The notes: generated from the sequence alone by a model not told the origin. DNA of 64,000 bases from Xenophilus sp. E41 (GCF_003671765.1 NZ_QPIB01000007.1:317536-381535); one strand, 5' to 3'; positions 8,185-16,999 are shown, counted from the first letter of the stretch. Numbers and translations: made by a program.

Positions 8185-9605
8185 ACACGCCGACCCCGCA
8201 GGTGCCTCGCACCGCCTTCGACAAGATGTGGGACGAGCACGTCGTCTGCCGGCTCGGCGACGACGCCGACCTGCTGCAGATCGACCGGCTGGTGCTGCAC
8301 GAGCTGTCCGGCAGCCAGGCGGTCCGCGCCCTGGCGGAGAGCGGGCGGCAGCCGATGAACCCGCGGCAGGTCTACACCGTGATCGAGCATTTGATCTCGA
8401 CGCGGCCGGGGCGTGGGCCGAACGAGTCGCCCTCGAAGAGCGGGCCGATCATGATCGAGACCACGCGGCGTGCCTCGCGCGAGTGGGGCTTCCACTTCAT
8501 CGATCACGACGACCCGCGGCAGGGCATCGCGCACGTCGTGGCGCCGGAGCTGGGCATCGCCTTTCCCGGTGCCACGCTGGTGTGCTGCGACAGCCACACC
8601 AGCACGGTCGGCGGCGTCGGTGCCATCGCCTTCGGCATCGGCGCCTCCGAGGCCGAGCACGTGCTGGCCACGCAGACGCTGGCACAGGCCCGGCCGCGCA
8701 CGATGCGCGTCGACTTCGACGGCACCCTGCCGCCCGGCGTGTTCGCGAAGGACATGGTCATGGCGCTAATCGCCCGCGTGGGCGCGCAGGGCGGCATCGG
8801 CTACGCGGCGGAGTACGGCGGCTCGGCCGTGCGCTCGCTGCCGGTCGAAGGGCGGCTCACGCTGTGCAACATGTCCATCGAGTTCTCGTGCAAGTACGGC
8901 TTCGTGCCGGCCGACGAGCGCACGCTCGCGTACCTGGCGGGCCGCGAGTTCGCGCCGCGCGGGGCGCAGTGGGACGCCGCCGTCGCCCACTGGCGCACGC
9001 TGCGCAGCGACGAGGGCGCTGCCTTCGACAGGCAGGTGCGCATCGACTGTGCCGCGCTGGTGCCGCAGGTCAGCTGGGGCACCAGCCCGCAGCAGACGGT
9101 CGGCATCGACCAGCCCGTGCCCGAGCCCTCGTCCGCAGTGGACGCCGAGTCGCGCCTGCTGGCGGACAAGGCCCTGGCGTACATGCGGCTGCAGCCCGGC
9201 ATGCAGCTGCAGGGCCTGCCCATCGATGCGGCCTACATCGGTTCGTGCACCAACGCGCGGCTGTCCGACCTGCGCGAGGCCGCCGCCATCCTGCGCGGGC
9301 GCAAGGTGAGGCCCGGGCTGCAGGCGCTGTGCGTGCCGGGCTCGACGCAGGTCAAGCGGGACGCCGAGGCCGAGGGCCTGGACCGCATCTTCCGCGAGGC
9401 CGGCTTCGAATGGCTGGAGTCGGCCTGCGGCTTCTGCGGCCACATCGGCGACGACCGCTTCGCCGACCTGCGCGTGCTCAGCACCACCAACCGCAACTTC
9501 GAGGGCCGGCAGGGGCCGCGCACGCGCACCCACATCGCGAGCCCTGCCACGGTGGCGGCCAGTGCCGTGGCCGGCTGCATCGCCGACCCGAGGAGGCCCG
9601 TCTGA
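8181..9605 (+). CDS. LeuC-like aconitase-family dehydratase, large subunit
   Basis: 474 aa, the normal LeuC length. The [4Fe-4S] ligands are present: C356 in IGSCTN, and C416 and C419 in CGFC. Their spacing (60 and 3) matches LeuC. The motif after the last cysteines is GHIGDD, not the CLAMN-type sequence I expect in isopropylmalate isomerases, which argues for a different substrate. It forms a heterodimer with the small subunit encoded next (TGATG overlap). It overlaps the lyase gene by four bases. No leuB or leuA is nearby, so leucine biosynthesis is unlikely. More probable is hydration of an unsaturated diacid (citraconate- or dimethylmaleate-like) or isomerisation of a hydroxy diacid as part of catabolism. 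Confidence 0.85.
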   Translation: MNTPTPQVPRTAFDKMWDEHVVCRLGDDADLLQIDRLVLHELSGSQAVRALAESGRQPMNPRQVYTVIEHLISTRPGRGPNESPSKSGPIMIETTRRASREWGFHFIDHDDPRQGIAHVVAPELGIAFPGATLVCCDSHTSTVGGVGAIAFGIGASEAEHVLATQTLAQARPRTMRVDFDGTLPPGVFAKDMVMALIARVGAQGGIGYAAEYGGSAVRSLPVEGRLTLCNMSIEFSCKYGFVPADERTLAYLAGREFAPRGAQWDAAVAHWRTLRSDEGAAFDRQVRIDCAALVPQVSWGTSPQQTVGIDQPVPEPSSAVDAESRLLADKALAYMRLQPGMQLQGLPIDAAYIGSCTNARLSDLREAAAILRGRKVRPGLQALCVPGSTQVKRDAEAEGLDRIFREAGFEWLESACGFCGHIGDDRFADLRVLSTTNRNFEGRQGPRTRTHIASPATVAASAVAGCIADPRRPV

Positions 9606-10216
9606 TGGAAGCGTTGCAACAGGTCACCGGCGTGGCGGCGCCGCTGCTTCGCATCAACGTCGACACCGACCAGATCATCCCCACGATCTTCCTGGGCGGC
9701 ACCGATGCCAAGGGCTACGGCGCGCACCTCTTCCACGGCTGGCGCTTCTTGCAGGACGGCCGGCCGAATCCGGACTTCATCCTCAACCGGCTACCGTACG
9801 ACCGGGCGCAGGTCCTTTTGGCCGAACGCAATTTCGGCTGCGGTTCCTCGCGCGAGCGGGCACCCAAGGCGCTGCGGGAATTCGGCTTCCGCGCGATCGT
9901 GGCACCTTCGTTCGGCGGCATCTTCTACAACAACTGCTGGCGCAACGGCATCGTGCCGGTCGAGTTGCCGATCGAGGACATCCGGCGCATCGCGCAGGAG
10001 GTGGAGGCCTCGGGGGGCCACGCGGCGGTGACGGTGGACCTCGGTGCGCTCGCCGTGAGCACCCGCGGCGGCCTGCGCTTCGGCTTCACGGCGCCCGGCA
10101 CCCTGCGCGACATGCTGATGCAGGGCGTGGACGAAATCGCCCTGACCCTCGGCCGCCAGGCGGAGATCGAGGCGTTCCGGCGCAGGGACCGGACGACAAG
10201 ACCATGGGCCTACTGA
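9605..10216 (+). CDS. LeuD-like aconitase-family dehydratase, small subunit
   Basis: 203 aa, close to the usual LeuD size. The N-terminus has the NVDTDQIIP motif and the core carries NFGCGSSRERAP, the swivel-domain substrate loop typical of LeuD. It starts at ATG 9605, sharing one base with the stop of the large subunit, so the subunits should be made in step. It completes the [4Fe-4S] hydro-lyase whose product is presumably passed to the adjacent lyase. Substrate specificity is unknown; the local genes point to a short branched diacid. Confidence 0.85.
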   Translation: MEALQQVTGVAAPLLRINVDTDQIIPTIFLGGTDAKGYGAHLFHGWRFLQDGRPNPDFILNRLPYDRAQVLLAERNFGCGSSRERAPKALREFGFRAIVAPSFGGIFYNNCWRNGIVPVELPIEDIRRIAQEVEASGGHAAVTVDLGALAVSTRGGLRFGFTAPGTLRDMLMQGVDEIALTLGRQAEIEAFRRRDRTTRPWAY

Positions 10217-10309
10217 CGTGCGTGAAACCACCCACGGCGCGCAGGCGATGGACCTTCAACCACCGGGGAGGCGGACCCTGCGCCGCTATCCTTCAAGCAC
10301 ATCACCCGG

Positions 10310-10888
10310 ATGACTGCGATCTATCTGGTTCTGGACATGCAGAACGACCTTGTCCATGCCGACGGGCCTCTCGGAAATGGCCCTCTGGCCGCCGAAGTCG
10401 CCAGGAATGGCGTGCTGTCCACCACCGCCCGTGCGATCGGGAAAGCCAGGGAAGCCGGCACACAGATCGGATTCGTCAGAGTGGCGTTCTCGGAAGACTT
10501 CAAGGAATGCCCGGAAAACTCCCCATTCTTCGGCGCAGTCCGACGGGCCGGACTGCTGATCCTCGGGTCGTGGGGTGCGGAGATGCACGAATCGCTGGAC
10601 GTGCGGCCCAGCGACATCCAGATCGTCAAACACCGGGTGAGCCCTTTCTATGGCACGGCACTCGAGCTTCTGCTTCGACAGCGCCGCGTCGACCGGATCT
10701 ATTGCTCCGGCGTCTCCACCCAGGCGGTTGTCCAGGCCCTGGTGCGCGACGCCCATGACCGGGACTTCGAGGTGGTCCTCCTCGCGGACGCCTGCGCAGC
10801 CCACAGTCCAGCGGAACATGCCAGCTCGATCGCGAGCCTCGGGCGCTTCTGTCGGGTGAGCACGGTGGACGAGGCGGACTTTCGCTGA
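10310..10888 (+). CDS. isochorismatase-fold protein lacking the usual nucleophilic cysteine
   Basis: 192 aa, full length for the isochorismatase/nicotinamidase hydrolase fold. The N-terminal LVLDMQND segment supplies the catalytic aspartate and IVKHRVSPF the lysine. The loop that normally reads like GVATDVCV reads GVSTQAVV, so the cysteine nucleophile of amidase members is replaced by valine. EntB- and PhzD-type isochorismatases also lack this cysteine, so a hydrolase acting on something other than an amide, or a non-catalytic role, is possible. It follows the LeuD-like gene by 93 bases on the same strand and may belong to the operon, but an independent promoter cannot be excluded. Confidence 0.8.
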   Translation: MTAIYLVLDMQNDLVHADGPLGNGPLAAEVARNGVLSTTARAIGKAREAGTQIGFVRVAFSEDFKECPENSPFFGAVRRAGLLILGSWGAEMHESLDVRPSDIQIVKHRVSPFYGTALELLLRQRRVDRIYCSGVSTQAVVQALVRDAHDRDFEVVLLADACAAHSPAEHASSIASLGRFCRVSTVDEADFR

Positions 10889-11090
10889 TTCGTTGGCCCG
10901 TGCGGGGTGGCACCGAGGCCGGATGCGCAGGACCGATGGCTGACACGGCCGGGCGGGCCGGGTGCATGCTCGTCGTCTGGCCGTGGTCTTTCAGGGTGGC
11001 CGCCTAGAATTCCAGACACGCGCCGTGCGGGCACCTCGTCCACGCGAGCGGGCTTCACCTCCATGGCCGATGTGCCAAGCCTCGGACGCC

Positions 11091-12242
11091 ATGAAACGCC
11101 ACTGGGAAATCGACGTGCTGCGCGGGCTGATGCTCGTGCTGATGACCGTCACCCACCTGCCGACCCGCTTCACCGATCCATTGGGGCAGCCCTTCGGTTG
11201 GGTGTCGGCGGCCGAGGGCTTCGTGCTGCTGTCGGCCTTCATGGCGGGGCTGGTCTACAGCCGCTATGCGCGGCGCGACGGCGTCGACGCGATGCGCAGC
11301 GCCTTCTTCCGCCGCGCGCTCAAGATCTACCTGTGCCACGCCGCGCTGCTGCTGTTCCTGCTGACGGCGATCACGGCGGTGGGCGTGCGGGTGGACCAGC
11401 CGGCGGTGAAGAACCTGGTGTCCTTCTACCTCGCGCAGCCTTTCGAGGGCTTCTTCTACGGGCTGCTGCTGATCTACGAGCCGGCGCTGCTCGACATCCT
11501 GCCGATGTACATCTTCTTCATGCTGCTGAGTCCCTGGGTGCTGGCCTGGGGCATGCGGCGGGGCTGGACGGGCATCCTGGTGCTGAGCTTCGCGCTGTGG
11601 GTGCTGGCGCAGTTCGGCTTCACCGAATGGCTCTACGGCTGGACCTTCGCGCTCACCGGCATGCCGGTGCCCTACCCGGAGATGGGCGCCTTCAACACCT
11701 GCGCGTGGCAGTTCCTGTGGTTCGCGGGCCTGTGGCTCGGGGCCGGGCGCAGCGCCCCGGGGGCCCGCCCGCTGCGCTTCGCCTGGCCGGTCACCGCCGC
11801 GGCCGTGGCGATCGCGCTGGCCGGCCTGGTGTGGCGCCACTTCGGCGAGCATGGGCAGGCCCCCTTCGGCGCCGATGTGCAGCTCAACCTGCTGGTGGAC
11901 AAGTGGCTGCTGGGGCCGCTGCGCCTGCTCGACCTCGCGGCGCTGGGCGTGGTGGTCATCCGCTTCGGGCCGGCCTGGGTGCGCTGGCTGCCGCGCGTGC
12001 GCTGGCTCGAGACCATGGGCCGGGCGTCGCTGCCGGCCTTCTGCGTGCACCTGGTGGCGGTGCTGACGGTGCTGGCCTTCTTCGGCGACAGCCAGACCGC
12101 GCGCAGCTGGACCGAGGACAGCGCGCTGCTGGTGACGGTGCTGGCCGCGATGTACGCCGTGGCGCGCTTCACGCAGGGCGCCGACGCGGCGCCGCCGGAA
12201 GAAACGGTGGACCTGCCCGACGCGCCGGCGCGCGGCGCCTGA
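11091..12242 (+). CDS. OpgC-like multi-pass membrane protein
   Basis: 383 aa integral membrane protein resembling the OpgC family (succinyl transfer to periplasmic glucans, acyltransferase-3-like fold). It opens with RHWEIDVLRGLMLVLMTVTH, the family-type start in which a charged residue pair precedes the first membrane helix, and has about ten hydrophobic segments. The C-terminal 25 residues are acidic and soluble. ATG 11091 is chosen because the family-like sequence starts at once; the longer frame to 10962 adds sequence unlike any membrane protein. No mdoG/mdoH genes are nearby, so the acceptor is unknown. A -10-like TAGAAT lies at 11005-11010. Confidence 0.7.
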   Translation: MKRHWEIDVLRGLMLVLMTVTHLPTRFTDPLGQPFGWVSAAEGFVLLSAFMAGLVYSRYARRDGVDAMRSAFFRRALKIYLCHAALLLFLLTAITAVGVRVDQPAVKNLVSFYLAQPFEGFFYGLLLIYEPALLDILPMYIFFMLLSPWVLAWGMRRGWTGILVLSFALWVLAQFGFTEWLYGWTFALTGMPVPYPEMGAFNTCAWQFLWFAGLWLGAGRSAPGARPLRFAWPVTAAAVAIALAGLVWRHFGEHGQAPFGADVQLNLLVDKWLLGPLRLLDLAALGVVVIRFGPAWVRWLPRVRWLETMGRASLPAFCVHLVAVLTVLAFFGDSQTARSWTEDSALLVTVLAAMYAVARFTQGADAAPPEETVDLPDAPARGA

Positions 12243-12252
12243 ACGGCGCCGC

Positions 12253-13077
12253 TCAGGGGCGCGGCGTCGCGCCGGCCATCACCGGCACGGACGGCAGGGC
12301 GGCGGCCATGGCGCCGTCGGTGCCGGGGCTGCGCACCGCGGCCATCGCGGGCGCGGCGGTGGCCGGCACGTGCGCGGCGATCACGCCGTGCCACAGCTTG
12401 TAGCCGGTCTCGTTCATGTGCAGCCGGTCGGGCAGGAACAGCTCGGCGCGCGGCCGGCCATCGCTGCCCATCATGGGCGTGAAGATGTCGATGTAGTCGG
12501 TGTTGGCCTGGGTGCGCAGGTAGGCCGCCACGATGTCGTTGGTCTCGCGGATCTTGGGCAGCAGCGCCTCGCGCGAGGGGCTGGGCTTGATCGAGATGTA
12601 GCTGATGCGGGTGTCGGGCAGCTCTTCGCGCACCGTGCGGGCGAACTGGGCGAAGTCGTGCATCACGTCGATGGGCGTGCGGCCCAGGGCCAGGTCGTTG
12701 TCGCCGGCGTAGACCAGCACGTGGCGCGGCTTGTAGCGCGTGACCAGGTCGCGCACGAAGAGGTTGCACTCGGCCATGGTCGAGCCGCCGAAGCCGCGGT
12801 TGATGACCACCGGCTGCTCGCGGAAGTCCTTGGCCAGGCTGCTCCACATGCGGATGGTGGAGCTGCCCACGAAGAGGACCCCGCCGGCGGCCGGCAGCTG
12901 CGCCTTGTCGGCGGCGGCGAAGGCCTCGAGCGAGCTCTTCCAGCGTGCCTGGGCGGCCTGGTAGGCCGTCATCGCCACCGTCTGTGCCGGCTCGGCAGCC
13001 GGCATGACCACCGGCTCGGCCTGCACGGCAGCGCCCAGGATCGCGGCAGCCGCAAGGGCGACCAGCCGGCGGGTCAT
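12253..13077 (-). CDS. secreted SGNH/GDSL-family hydrolase
   Basis: 274 aa with an N-terminal signal peptide (RR start, alanine-rich core, cleavage near VQAEP). SGNH blocks are visible in order: FVGSSTIRMW (nucleophile serine block), NRGFGGS (glycine block), GDND (asparagine block) and PDRLHMN (Asp-x-x-His block near the C-terminus). This makes it an esterase/lipase-type hydrolase in the periplasm or outside the cell. ATG 13077 is chosen so that the signal peptide starts the protein; 14 extra codons to 13119 are possible. It converges with the OpgC-like gene, with ten bases between them. The natural ester is unknown. Confidence 0.82.
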   Translation of the reverse strand: MTRRLVALAAAAILGAAVQAEPVVMPAAEPAQTVAMTAYQAAQARWKSSLEAFAAADKAQLPAAGGVLFVGSSTIRMWSSLAKDFREQPVVINRGFGGSTMAECNLFVRDLVTRYKPRHVLVYAGDNDLALGRTPIDVMHDFAQFARTVREELPDTRISYISIKPSPSREALLPKIRETNDIVAAYLRTQANTDYIDIFTPMMGSDGRPRAELFLPDRLHMNETGYKLWHGVIAAHVPATAAPAMAAVRSPGTDGAMAAALPSVPVMAGATPRP

Positions 13078-13322
13078 GGCGGCGGACGGGGCGAAGGAGT
13101 AAAGGCGACAGGAGGGCACGCGCTCAGCTCGAGAGTGGGGGCAAGGCCATGAAACCGTTGGAGCCGCCTGCCGGTTGACCGCGCGGCAACGACAGTGAGA
13201 AAAATGTTAACGGCAGCGGCGGGCCGGCGGCGTCTTGTCCTACGCCGCGCAGGGGCGTGCCGGCGGGCAGCCGACGGACGGTCGGGCGATGCGGCGCAAA
13301 AACAACAGCGCAGGCCGGCGTG

Positions 13323-14075
13323 TCAGAGCGTCTTCTCGATCAACGGGCCGTGGAACAGCACCGGCCCCGTCGGGCCGCGTTCGGAGGGCACGCCGCCCTT
13401 GGGCTCCAGGCTGATCGCCAGCGCAGGCACCGCCTGCAGTTCCGACGGGTTGGCCGCCAGGTGCAGCGCCTGCTGCGGCCCCAGCACGCCCAGCGAGCGC
13501 GGCGCCCCGCCCGGGGGCAGTGCCCACAGCTGCAGCGAGCGGTCGGCCGCCTCGCGGTAGGCGCCAACGCGCTGCAGCGTGAGCTGGCGGTTCTTGGGGT
13601 CGAAGGTGACGAGCATGGACGCGGCCGAGCGGTCGTCGGACAGCACGGCGACGTACTGCACCTGCGGGGCGCTGCGCAGCTGCTCGCGCAGCCCGGCGCC
13701 CACCACCACCGCCAGCACCGTGGCCAGGGCGCCGGCGGCGGCCGCGCCGCGCCAGAGCGCGAGGCTGCCCCACCAGCCGGCGGGCCGGGGTGCCGTCGCC
13801 GGCGGCGCACTGCGCTGGCGGGCGAGCGCCTCGCGCTGCTGCTCGGCATCGACCAGGTTGCGGATGCGGGTCCAGACGGCCGGGTCGGGCGCGATCGGCG
13901 TCTCGAGCTCGGTCAGGCTGGCGAGCCGGTCCTGCCACAGCAGGGCGGAGGCACGCACGGCGGCCTGCTCGCGGGCCAGCGCCTCGAAGCGGCGGCGGGC
14001 GCCGCCGCGCAGGGTGCCCAACGCATGGGCGGCGGAGAGCAGGGCCAGCAGGCGGGGGTGGGCGGCGAGATTCAT
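13323..14075 (-). CDS. anti-sigma factor, RskA-like
   Basis: 250 aa single-pass membrane protein. The N-terminal cytoplasmic part (about 1-105) resembles zinc-free anti-sigma domains. One hydrophobic helix lies at about residues 112-128. The periplasmic C-terminal half matches the RskA/anti-sigma-K type, with QLWALPPGGAPRSLG and ISLEPKGGVP typical of that domain. It follows the ECF sigma gene by ten bases, so it should hold that sigma factor at the membrane until an envelope signal releases it. Confidence 0.82.
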   Translation of the reverse strand: MNLAAHPRLLALLSAAHALGTLRGGARRRFEALAREQAAVRASALLWQDRLASLTELETPIAPDPAVWTRIRNLVDAEQQREALARQRSAPPATAPRPAGWWGSLALWRGAAAAGALATVLAVVVGAGLREQLRSAPQVQYVAVLSDDRSAASMLVTFDPKNRQLTLQRVGAYREAADRSLQLWALPPGGAPRSLGVLGPQQALHLAANPSELQAVPALAISLEPKGGVPSERGPTGPVLFHGPLIEKTL

Positions 14076-14085
14076 TGCGGGGCCT

Positions 14086-14661
14086 TCACGCGAGGCGTTC
14101 CATGCAGCCGCGCAGCTTTTCCAGCCCGCGGCGGATCCAGGTCTTGACGGTGCCCAGCGGCAGCTTGAGCTGCTCGGCCAGTTCGCCGTGGCTCAGCTCG
14201 CGGAGGTAGGCCAGGCTCAGCACCTCGCGCTGCTTGCGCTCCAGCTGTTCCAGGCACTGGTGCAGGGCCCAAGCCTGCTCGCTGGCGTCGGCCAGGTCCA
14301 TCGGGCCGGGCGCGTCGGCCGGCAGGGTGTCGGCCAGCACCTCGTCGAACTCCTGCGTCAGGCCGGCGCGGTCGGCCGTCTGGCGCCGCAGCTGGTCCAG
14401 GCCCCGGCTGCGCACGATCAGGCCCATCCAGGCCAGGGGCGGGCTGAGCGAGGCGCGGTAGTCGGGCGCCGAGCGCCAGATGGTCAGGAAGGCTTCCTGC
14501 AGCACATCCTCGGCCACCTCCCGCTGCCGCACGATGCGCATCGCCAGGCCGAACAGGCGCGACGAGGTGCGTTCGTACAGCTGCTGCAGGGCATGGGTGT
14601 CGCGCTGCCCCACGCGATCGAGCAGGGCGGTGAGTTCGGCATCCGGTGACGACAAGGACAT
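14086..14661 (-). CDS. RNA polymerase ECF sigma factor, SigK-like
   Basis: 191 aa, the normal ECF size. Region 2 (about residues 20-90) includes the AEDVLQEAFLTIW segment that binds core enzyme and the -10 element. Region 4 (about 135-185) ends in a helix-turn-helix with LPLGTVKTWIRRGLEKLR. It is transcribed with the downstream anti-sigma gene and divergent from a DUF3455 lipoprotein gene that is a likely target. The divergent gap contains the perfect ten-base palindrome TACGGCCGTA at 14698-14707. Confidence 0.9.
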   Translation of the reverse strand: MSLSSPDAELTALLDRVGQRDTHALQQLYERTSSRLFGLAMRIVRQREVAEDVLQEAFLTIWRSAPDYRASLSPPLAWMGLIVRSRGLDQLRRQTADRAGLTQEFDEVLADTLPADAPGPMDLADASEQAWALHQCLEQLERKQREVLSLAYLRELSHGELAEQLKLPLGTVKTWIRRGLEKLRGCMERLA

Positions 14662-14864
14662 CGGCGGATTCTGGATGGAAACGGCGCATCCCGTTCATAC
14701 GGCCGTACGGGCTCGGCGGATTCGCCGACGCGGCCACGCTGCAAAAACTGACCGGAAGCTGAATCCGAACGCCCCAGCCTCGCGTACCGGGAGGGCAGGC
14801 AGGCGTTGTGCGCCCGTCCGCGACCCCCTTATCCAACCTCCGATCTCAGAAAAAGGAACCAGCC

Positions 14865-15419
14865 ATGCACCTTCGCTCCACCCTCGCCCTGGTCGCCGCC
14901 GCCGCGGCGCTCACCGCCTGTGGCGGCATGTCCAAGTCGCCGATGGCGCCGTTCTCGCAGGCCGCGCTGCCCGACGCCGTGAAGGTGCCGGCCGGCCACC
15001 GCGTCGCCATGGAAACCGTGGGTGCCGGCTCGATCACCTACGAATGCCGCGTGAAGGCCAACGCGCCCGGCCAGTACGAATGGTTCTTCGTCGGCCCCGA
15101 CGCGAAGCTGATGGACCGCGCCGGCAAGCAGGTGGGCAAGTACTACGGCCCGCCCGCCACCTGGGAAAGCATGGACGGCTCCAAGCTCACCGCGACGCAG
15201 GTCGCCGTGGCGCCCAACGGCACCGGCAACATCCCGCACCAGCTCGTGAAGGCCAACCCGGCCATGGGCACCGGCGCGATGCAGGGCGTAAGCTACATCC
15301 AGCGCGTGGCCACGCAGGGCGGTGTCGCGCCAGCCGCGGCCTGCAGCGGCACCAACATGGGCCAGAAGCAGGTGGTGCAGTACCAGGCCGACTACATCTT
15401 CTACAAGCCGACGATGTAA
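14865..15419 (+). CDS. DUF3455 lipoprotein
   Basis: 184 aa. The signal peptide ends in the lipobox LTAC, so the mature protein is an envelope lipoprotein. The rest matches my recollection of DUF3455, a family of unknown function: a VPAGHRVAMETVGAGSITYE beginning, the PATWES segment and a C-terminal Cys/Gly region. AAGGAA precedes ATG 14865. It is divergent from an ECF sigma/anti-sigma pair, a common arrangement for an ECF target, so envelope-stress regulation is likely. A strong terminator follows at 15469. Confidence 0.82.
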   Translation: MHLRSTLALVAAAAALTACGGMSKSPMAPFSQAALPDAVKVPAGHRVAMETVGAGSITYECRVKANAPGQYEWFFVGPDAKLMDRAGKQVGKYYGPPATWESMDGSKLTATQVAVAPNGTGNIPHQLVKANPAMGTGAMQGVSYIQRVATQGGVAPAAACSGTNMGQKQVVQYQADYIFYKPTM

Positions 15420-15433
15420 GCACGCCACAGCTG

Positions 15434-15458
15434 GATTGCTATCGTTTTGGTAGCTATC
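15434..15458 (+). repeat. partial family A repeat
   Basis: GATTGCTATC ... GGTAGCTATC is the palindromic half of the family A element without its GCGCCCG hairpin. It sits 14 bases behind the DUF3455 stop, just before the terminator hairpin. Confidence 0.4.
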
Positions 15459-15468
15459 CGCGCAGAAG

Positions 15469-15497
15469 AAACGGGCCCCAGGGCCCGTTTTTCTTTG
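15469..15497 (+). terminator. rho-independent terminator behind DUF3455 gene
   Basis: Nine-base perfect stem AAACGGGCC / GGCCCGTTT with a four-base loop (15478-15481), followed by TTCTTT. It ends the DUF3455 transcript. Confidence 0.85.
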
Positions 15498-15634
15498 GGT
15501 GCTCCACAGTGGACGACAGCGCACGGGAAACAATATGAAACCTATACTGGCCGCCCAAGAGATTTGAGGAACTGGCCCGGCATGCCTTGCCGGCCAGCGT
15601 GGTCTGGAGAAGAGGGCCTAGCCCGGGAGAGCGC

Positions 15635-16993
15635 ATGTCCACCGTGAGCCGCGACGACGACGATGACGACAGCCTGCCGGCGCCCGCACCCTTCTGGCAC
15701 CGGCTCAACACCTTCTTCGGCTTCCCGCTGCAGATGCGGCCGCTGTTCTATGCGGCGCTGCTGTCGGCCAGCAGCCTGCTCGTGTTTCCCCTGGGGCGTG
15801 CCATCAGCCTGCCGCTGGCCGGCGTGGTGGTGGTCATCGGCCTGCTGCTGGCCATCAGCCGCTACGGCTTCAAGGTGATGGCGCTGGGCGCGCACGGCAT
15901 GTTCCGCTCGGCCGACTACCCGCACCGCATGGAGGAGGACGTCACGGCGCTGCCGTGGAAGCTGTTCTTCGTACTGCTGGCCCAGGGCTTCGTCGCGGCC
16001 CTCGTGCAGCGCATGTTCGGCGAGGGGCTGGGCCTGGTGGCGACCGGCGTGGTGTCGCTGGTGATGCCGGCCACCATGATCGTGCTGCTGCTGTCGGGCA
16101 GCGGCTTCGCGGCGCTCAACCCGGCGCGGCTGTGGGACACGATGGCGGTGGTGGGCTGGCCCTACCTGCTGCTCTTCTTCTTTCTGTACCTGCTCAACGG
16201 CGGCATGGGCGTCGGGGCGGTGTTCGTCATCACCAAGATCGGCAGTACCGTCGCGCTGCCGCTGCTGACCTTCGTGGTCGTGTATTTCAGCTGGGTGATG
16301 TTCAGCCTGCTGGGCTACGTGATCTACCAGCACCACCGGGCCTTCGGCGTCGAGCTGCTGCCGGGCGGCGAGGCCGATGCCGGGCGCCCGCAGCTCACGC
16401 CCGAGCAGCAGATGGAACGCGAGGCCGACAAGGAGGTCTCGCGCCTGGTGGCCGCGGGCGACATCAGCGCCGCACTGGCCGCGGCCTACGAGGCGCAGCG
16501 CACCGACCCGCACTCGCTGCCCGCGCAGCGCCGCTACCACCGCGTGCTGCTGCTGTCCGACAAGACGCCCACCCTGCTCGACCACGGCCGCCGCTTCATC
16601 GAGCAGCTCGTGCCGCAGGGCCAGACCTCGGAGGCCCTGCGCGTCTACCAGGCCTGCCGCGGCAAGGACGAGGCCTTCGTGCCCGAGGGCAGCGCCAGCA
16701 CCTTCGCGCTGGCGCGTCACGCGTGGCAGGGCGGCGACGCCAAGGAGGCGCTGCGCCTGGTCAACGGCTTCGACCGCCGCTTCAAGGGCGACGCGCTGGT
16801 GCCGCAGGTCTACGAACTGGCCGCGCGCGCGCTGGCCCAGGGCCTGGGCCGGCCGAAGATGGCGCTGCCGATCCTGCAGCAGCTGGAGCGCAAGTTCCCG
16901 GGCAGCGAGCAGACGCGTGAGGTGCAATGGCTGCTGCGCGACGTGGTGGTGAGCGCGTCGCCCGCCGGCCCGGCCGCGCCGGCGCAGGCCTGA
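15635..16993 (+). CDS. membrane protein with C-terminal TPR-like domain, function unknown
   Basis: 452 aa, not recognised as a named family. Residues 1-20 are acidic (a run of aspartates). About five hydrophobic helices lie between residues 30 and 225, and then a soluble half begins near residue 245. From about 260 it is alanine- and leucine-rich helical sequence with TPR-like spacing (GDISAALAAAYEAQ; GDAKEALRLVNGF). ATG 15635 has GGGAGAG upstream. It stands alone between a terminator and a convergent regulator. A scaffold or quality-control role at the inner membrane would fit, but this is inference only. Confidence 0.75.
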   Translation: MSTVSRDDDDDDSLPAPAPFWHRLNTFFGFPLQMRPLFYAALLSASSLLVFPLGRAISLPLAGVVVVIGLLLAISRYGFKVMALGAHGMFRSADYPHRMEEDVTALPWKLFFVLLAQGFVAALVQRMFGEGLGLVATGVVSLVMPATMIVLLLSGSGFAALNPARLWDTMAVVGWPYLLLFFFLYLLNGGMGVGAVFVITKIGSTVALPLLTFVVVYFSWVMFSLLGYVIYQHHRAFGVELLPGGEADAGRPQLTPEQQMEREADKEVSRLVAAGDISAALAAAYEAQRTDPHSLPAQRRYHRVLLLSDKTPTLLDHGRRFIEQLVPQGQTSEALRVYQACRGKDEAFVPEGSASTFALARHAWQGGDAKEALRLVNGFDRRFKGDALVPQVYELAARALAQGLGRPKMALPILQQLERKFPGSEQTREVQWLLRDVVVSASPAGPAAPAQA

Positions 16994-16999
16994 GCCCGC

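Noticed and set aside
8181-10216. Canonical leuC-leuD of leucine synthesis
   Set aside because: No leuA or leuB nearby, coupling to a C-C lyase and Bug protein, and a non-LeuC motif after the cluster cysteines make catabolism more likely.
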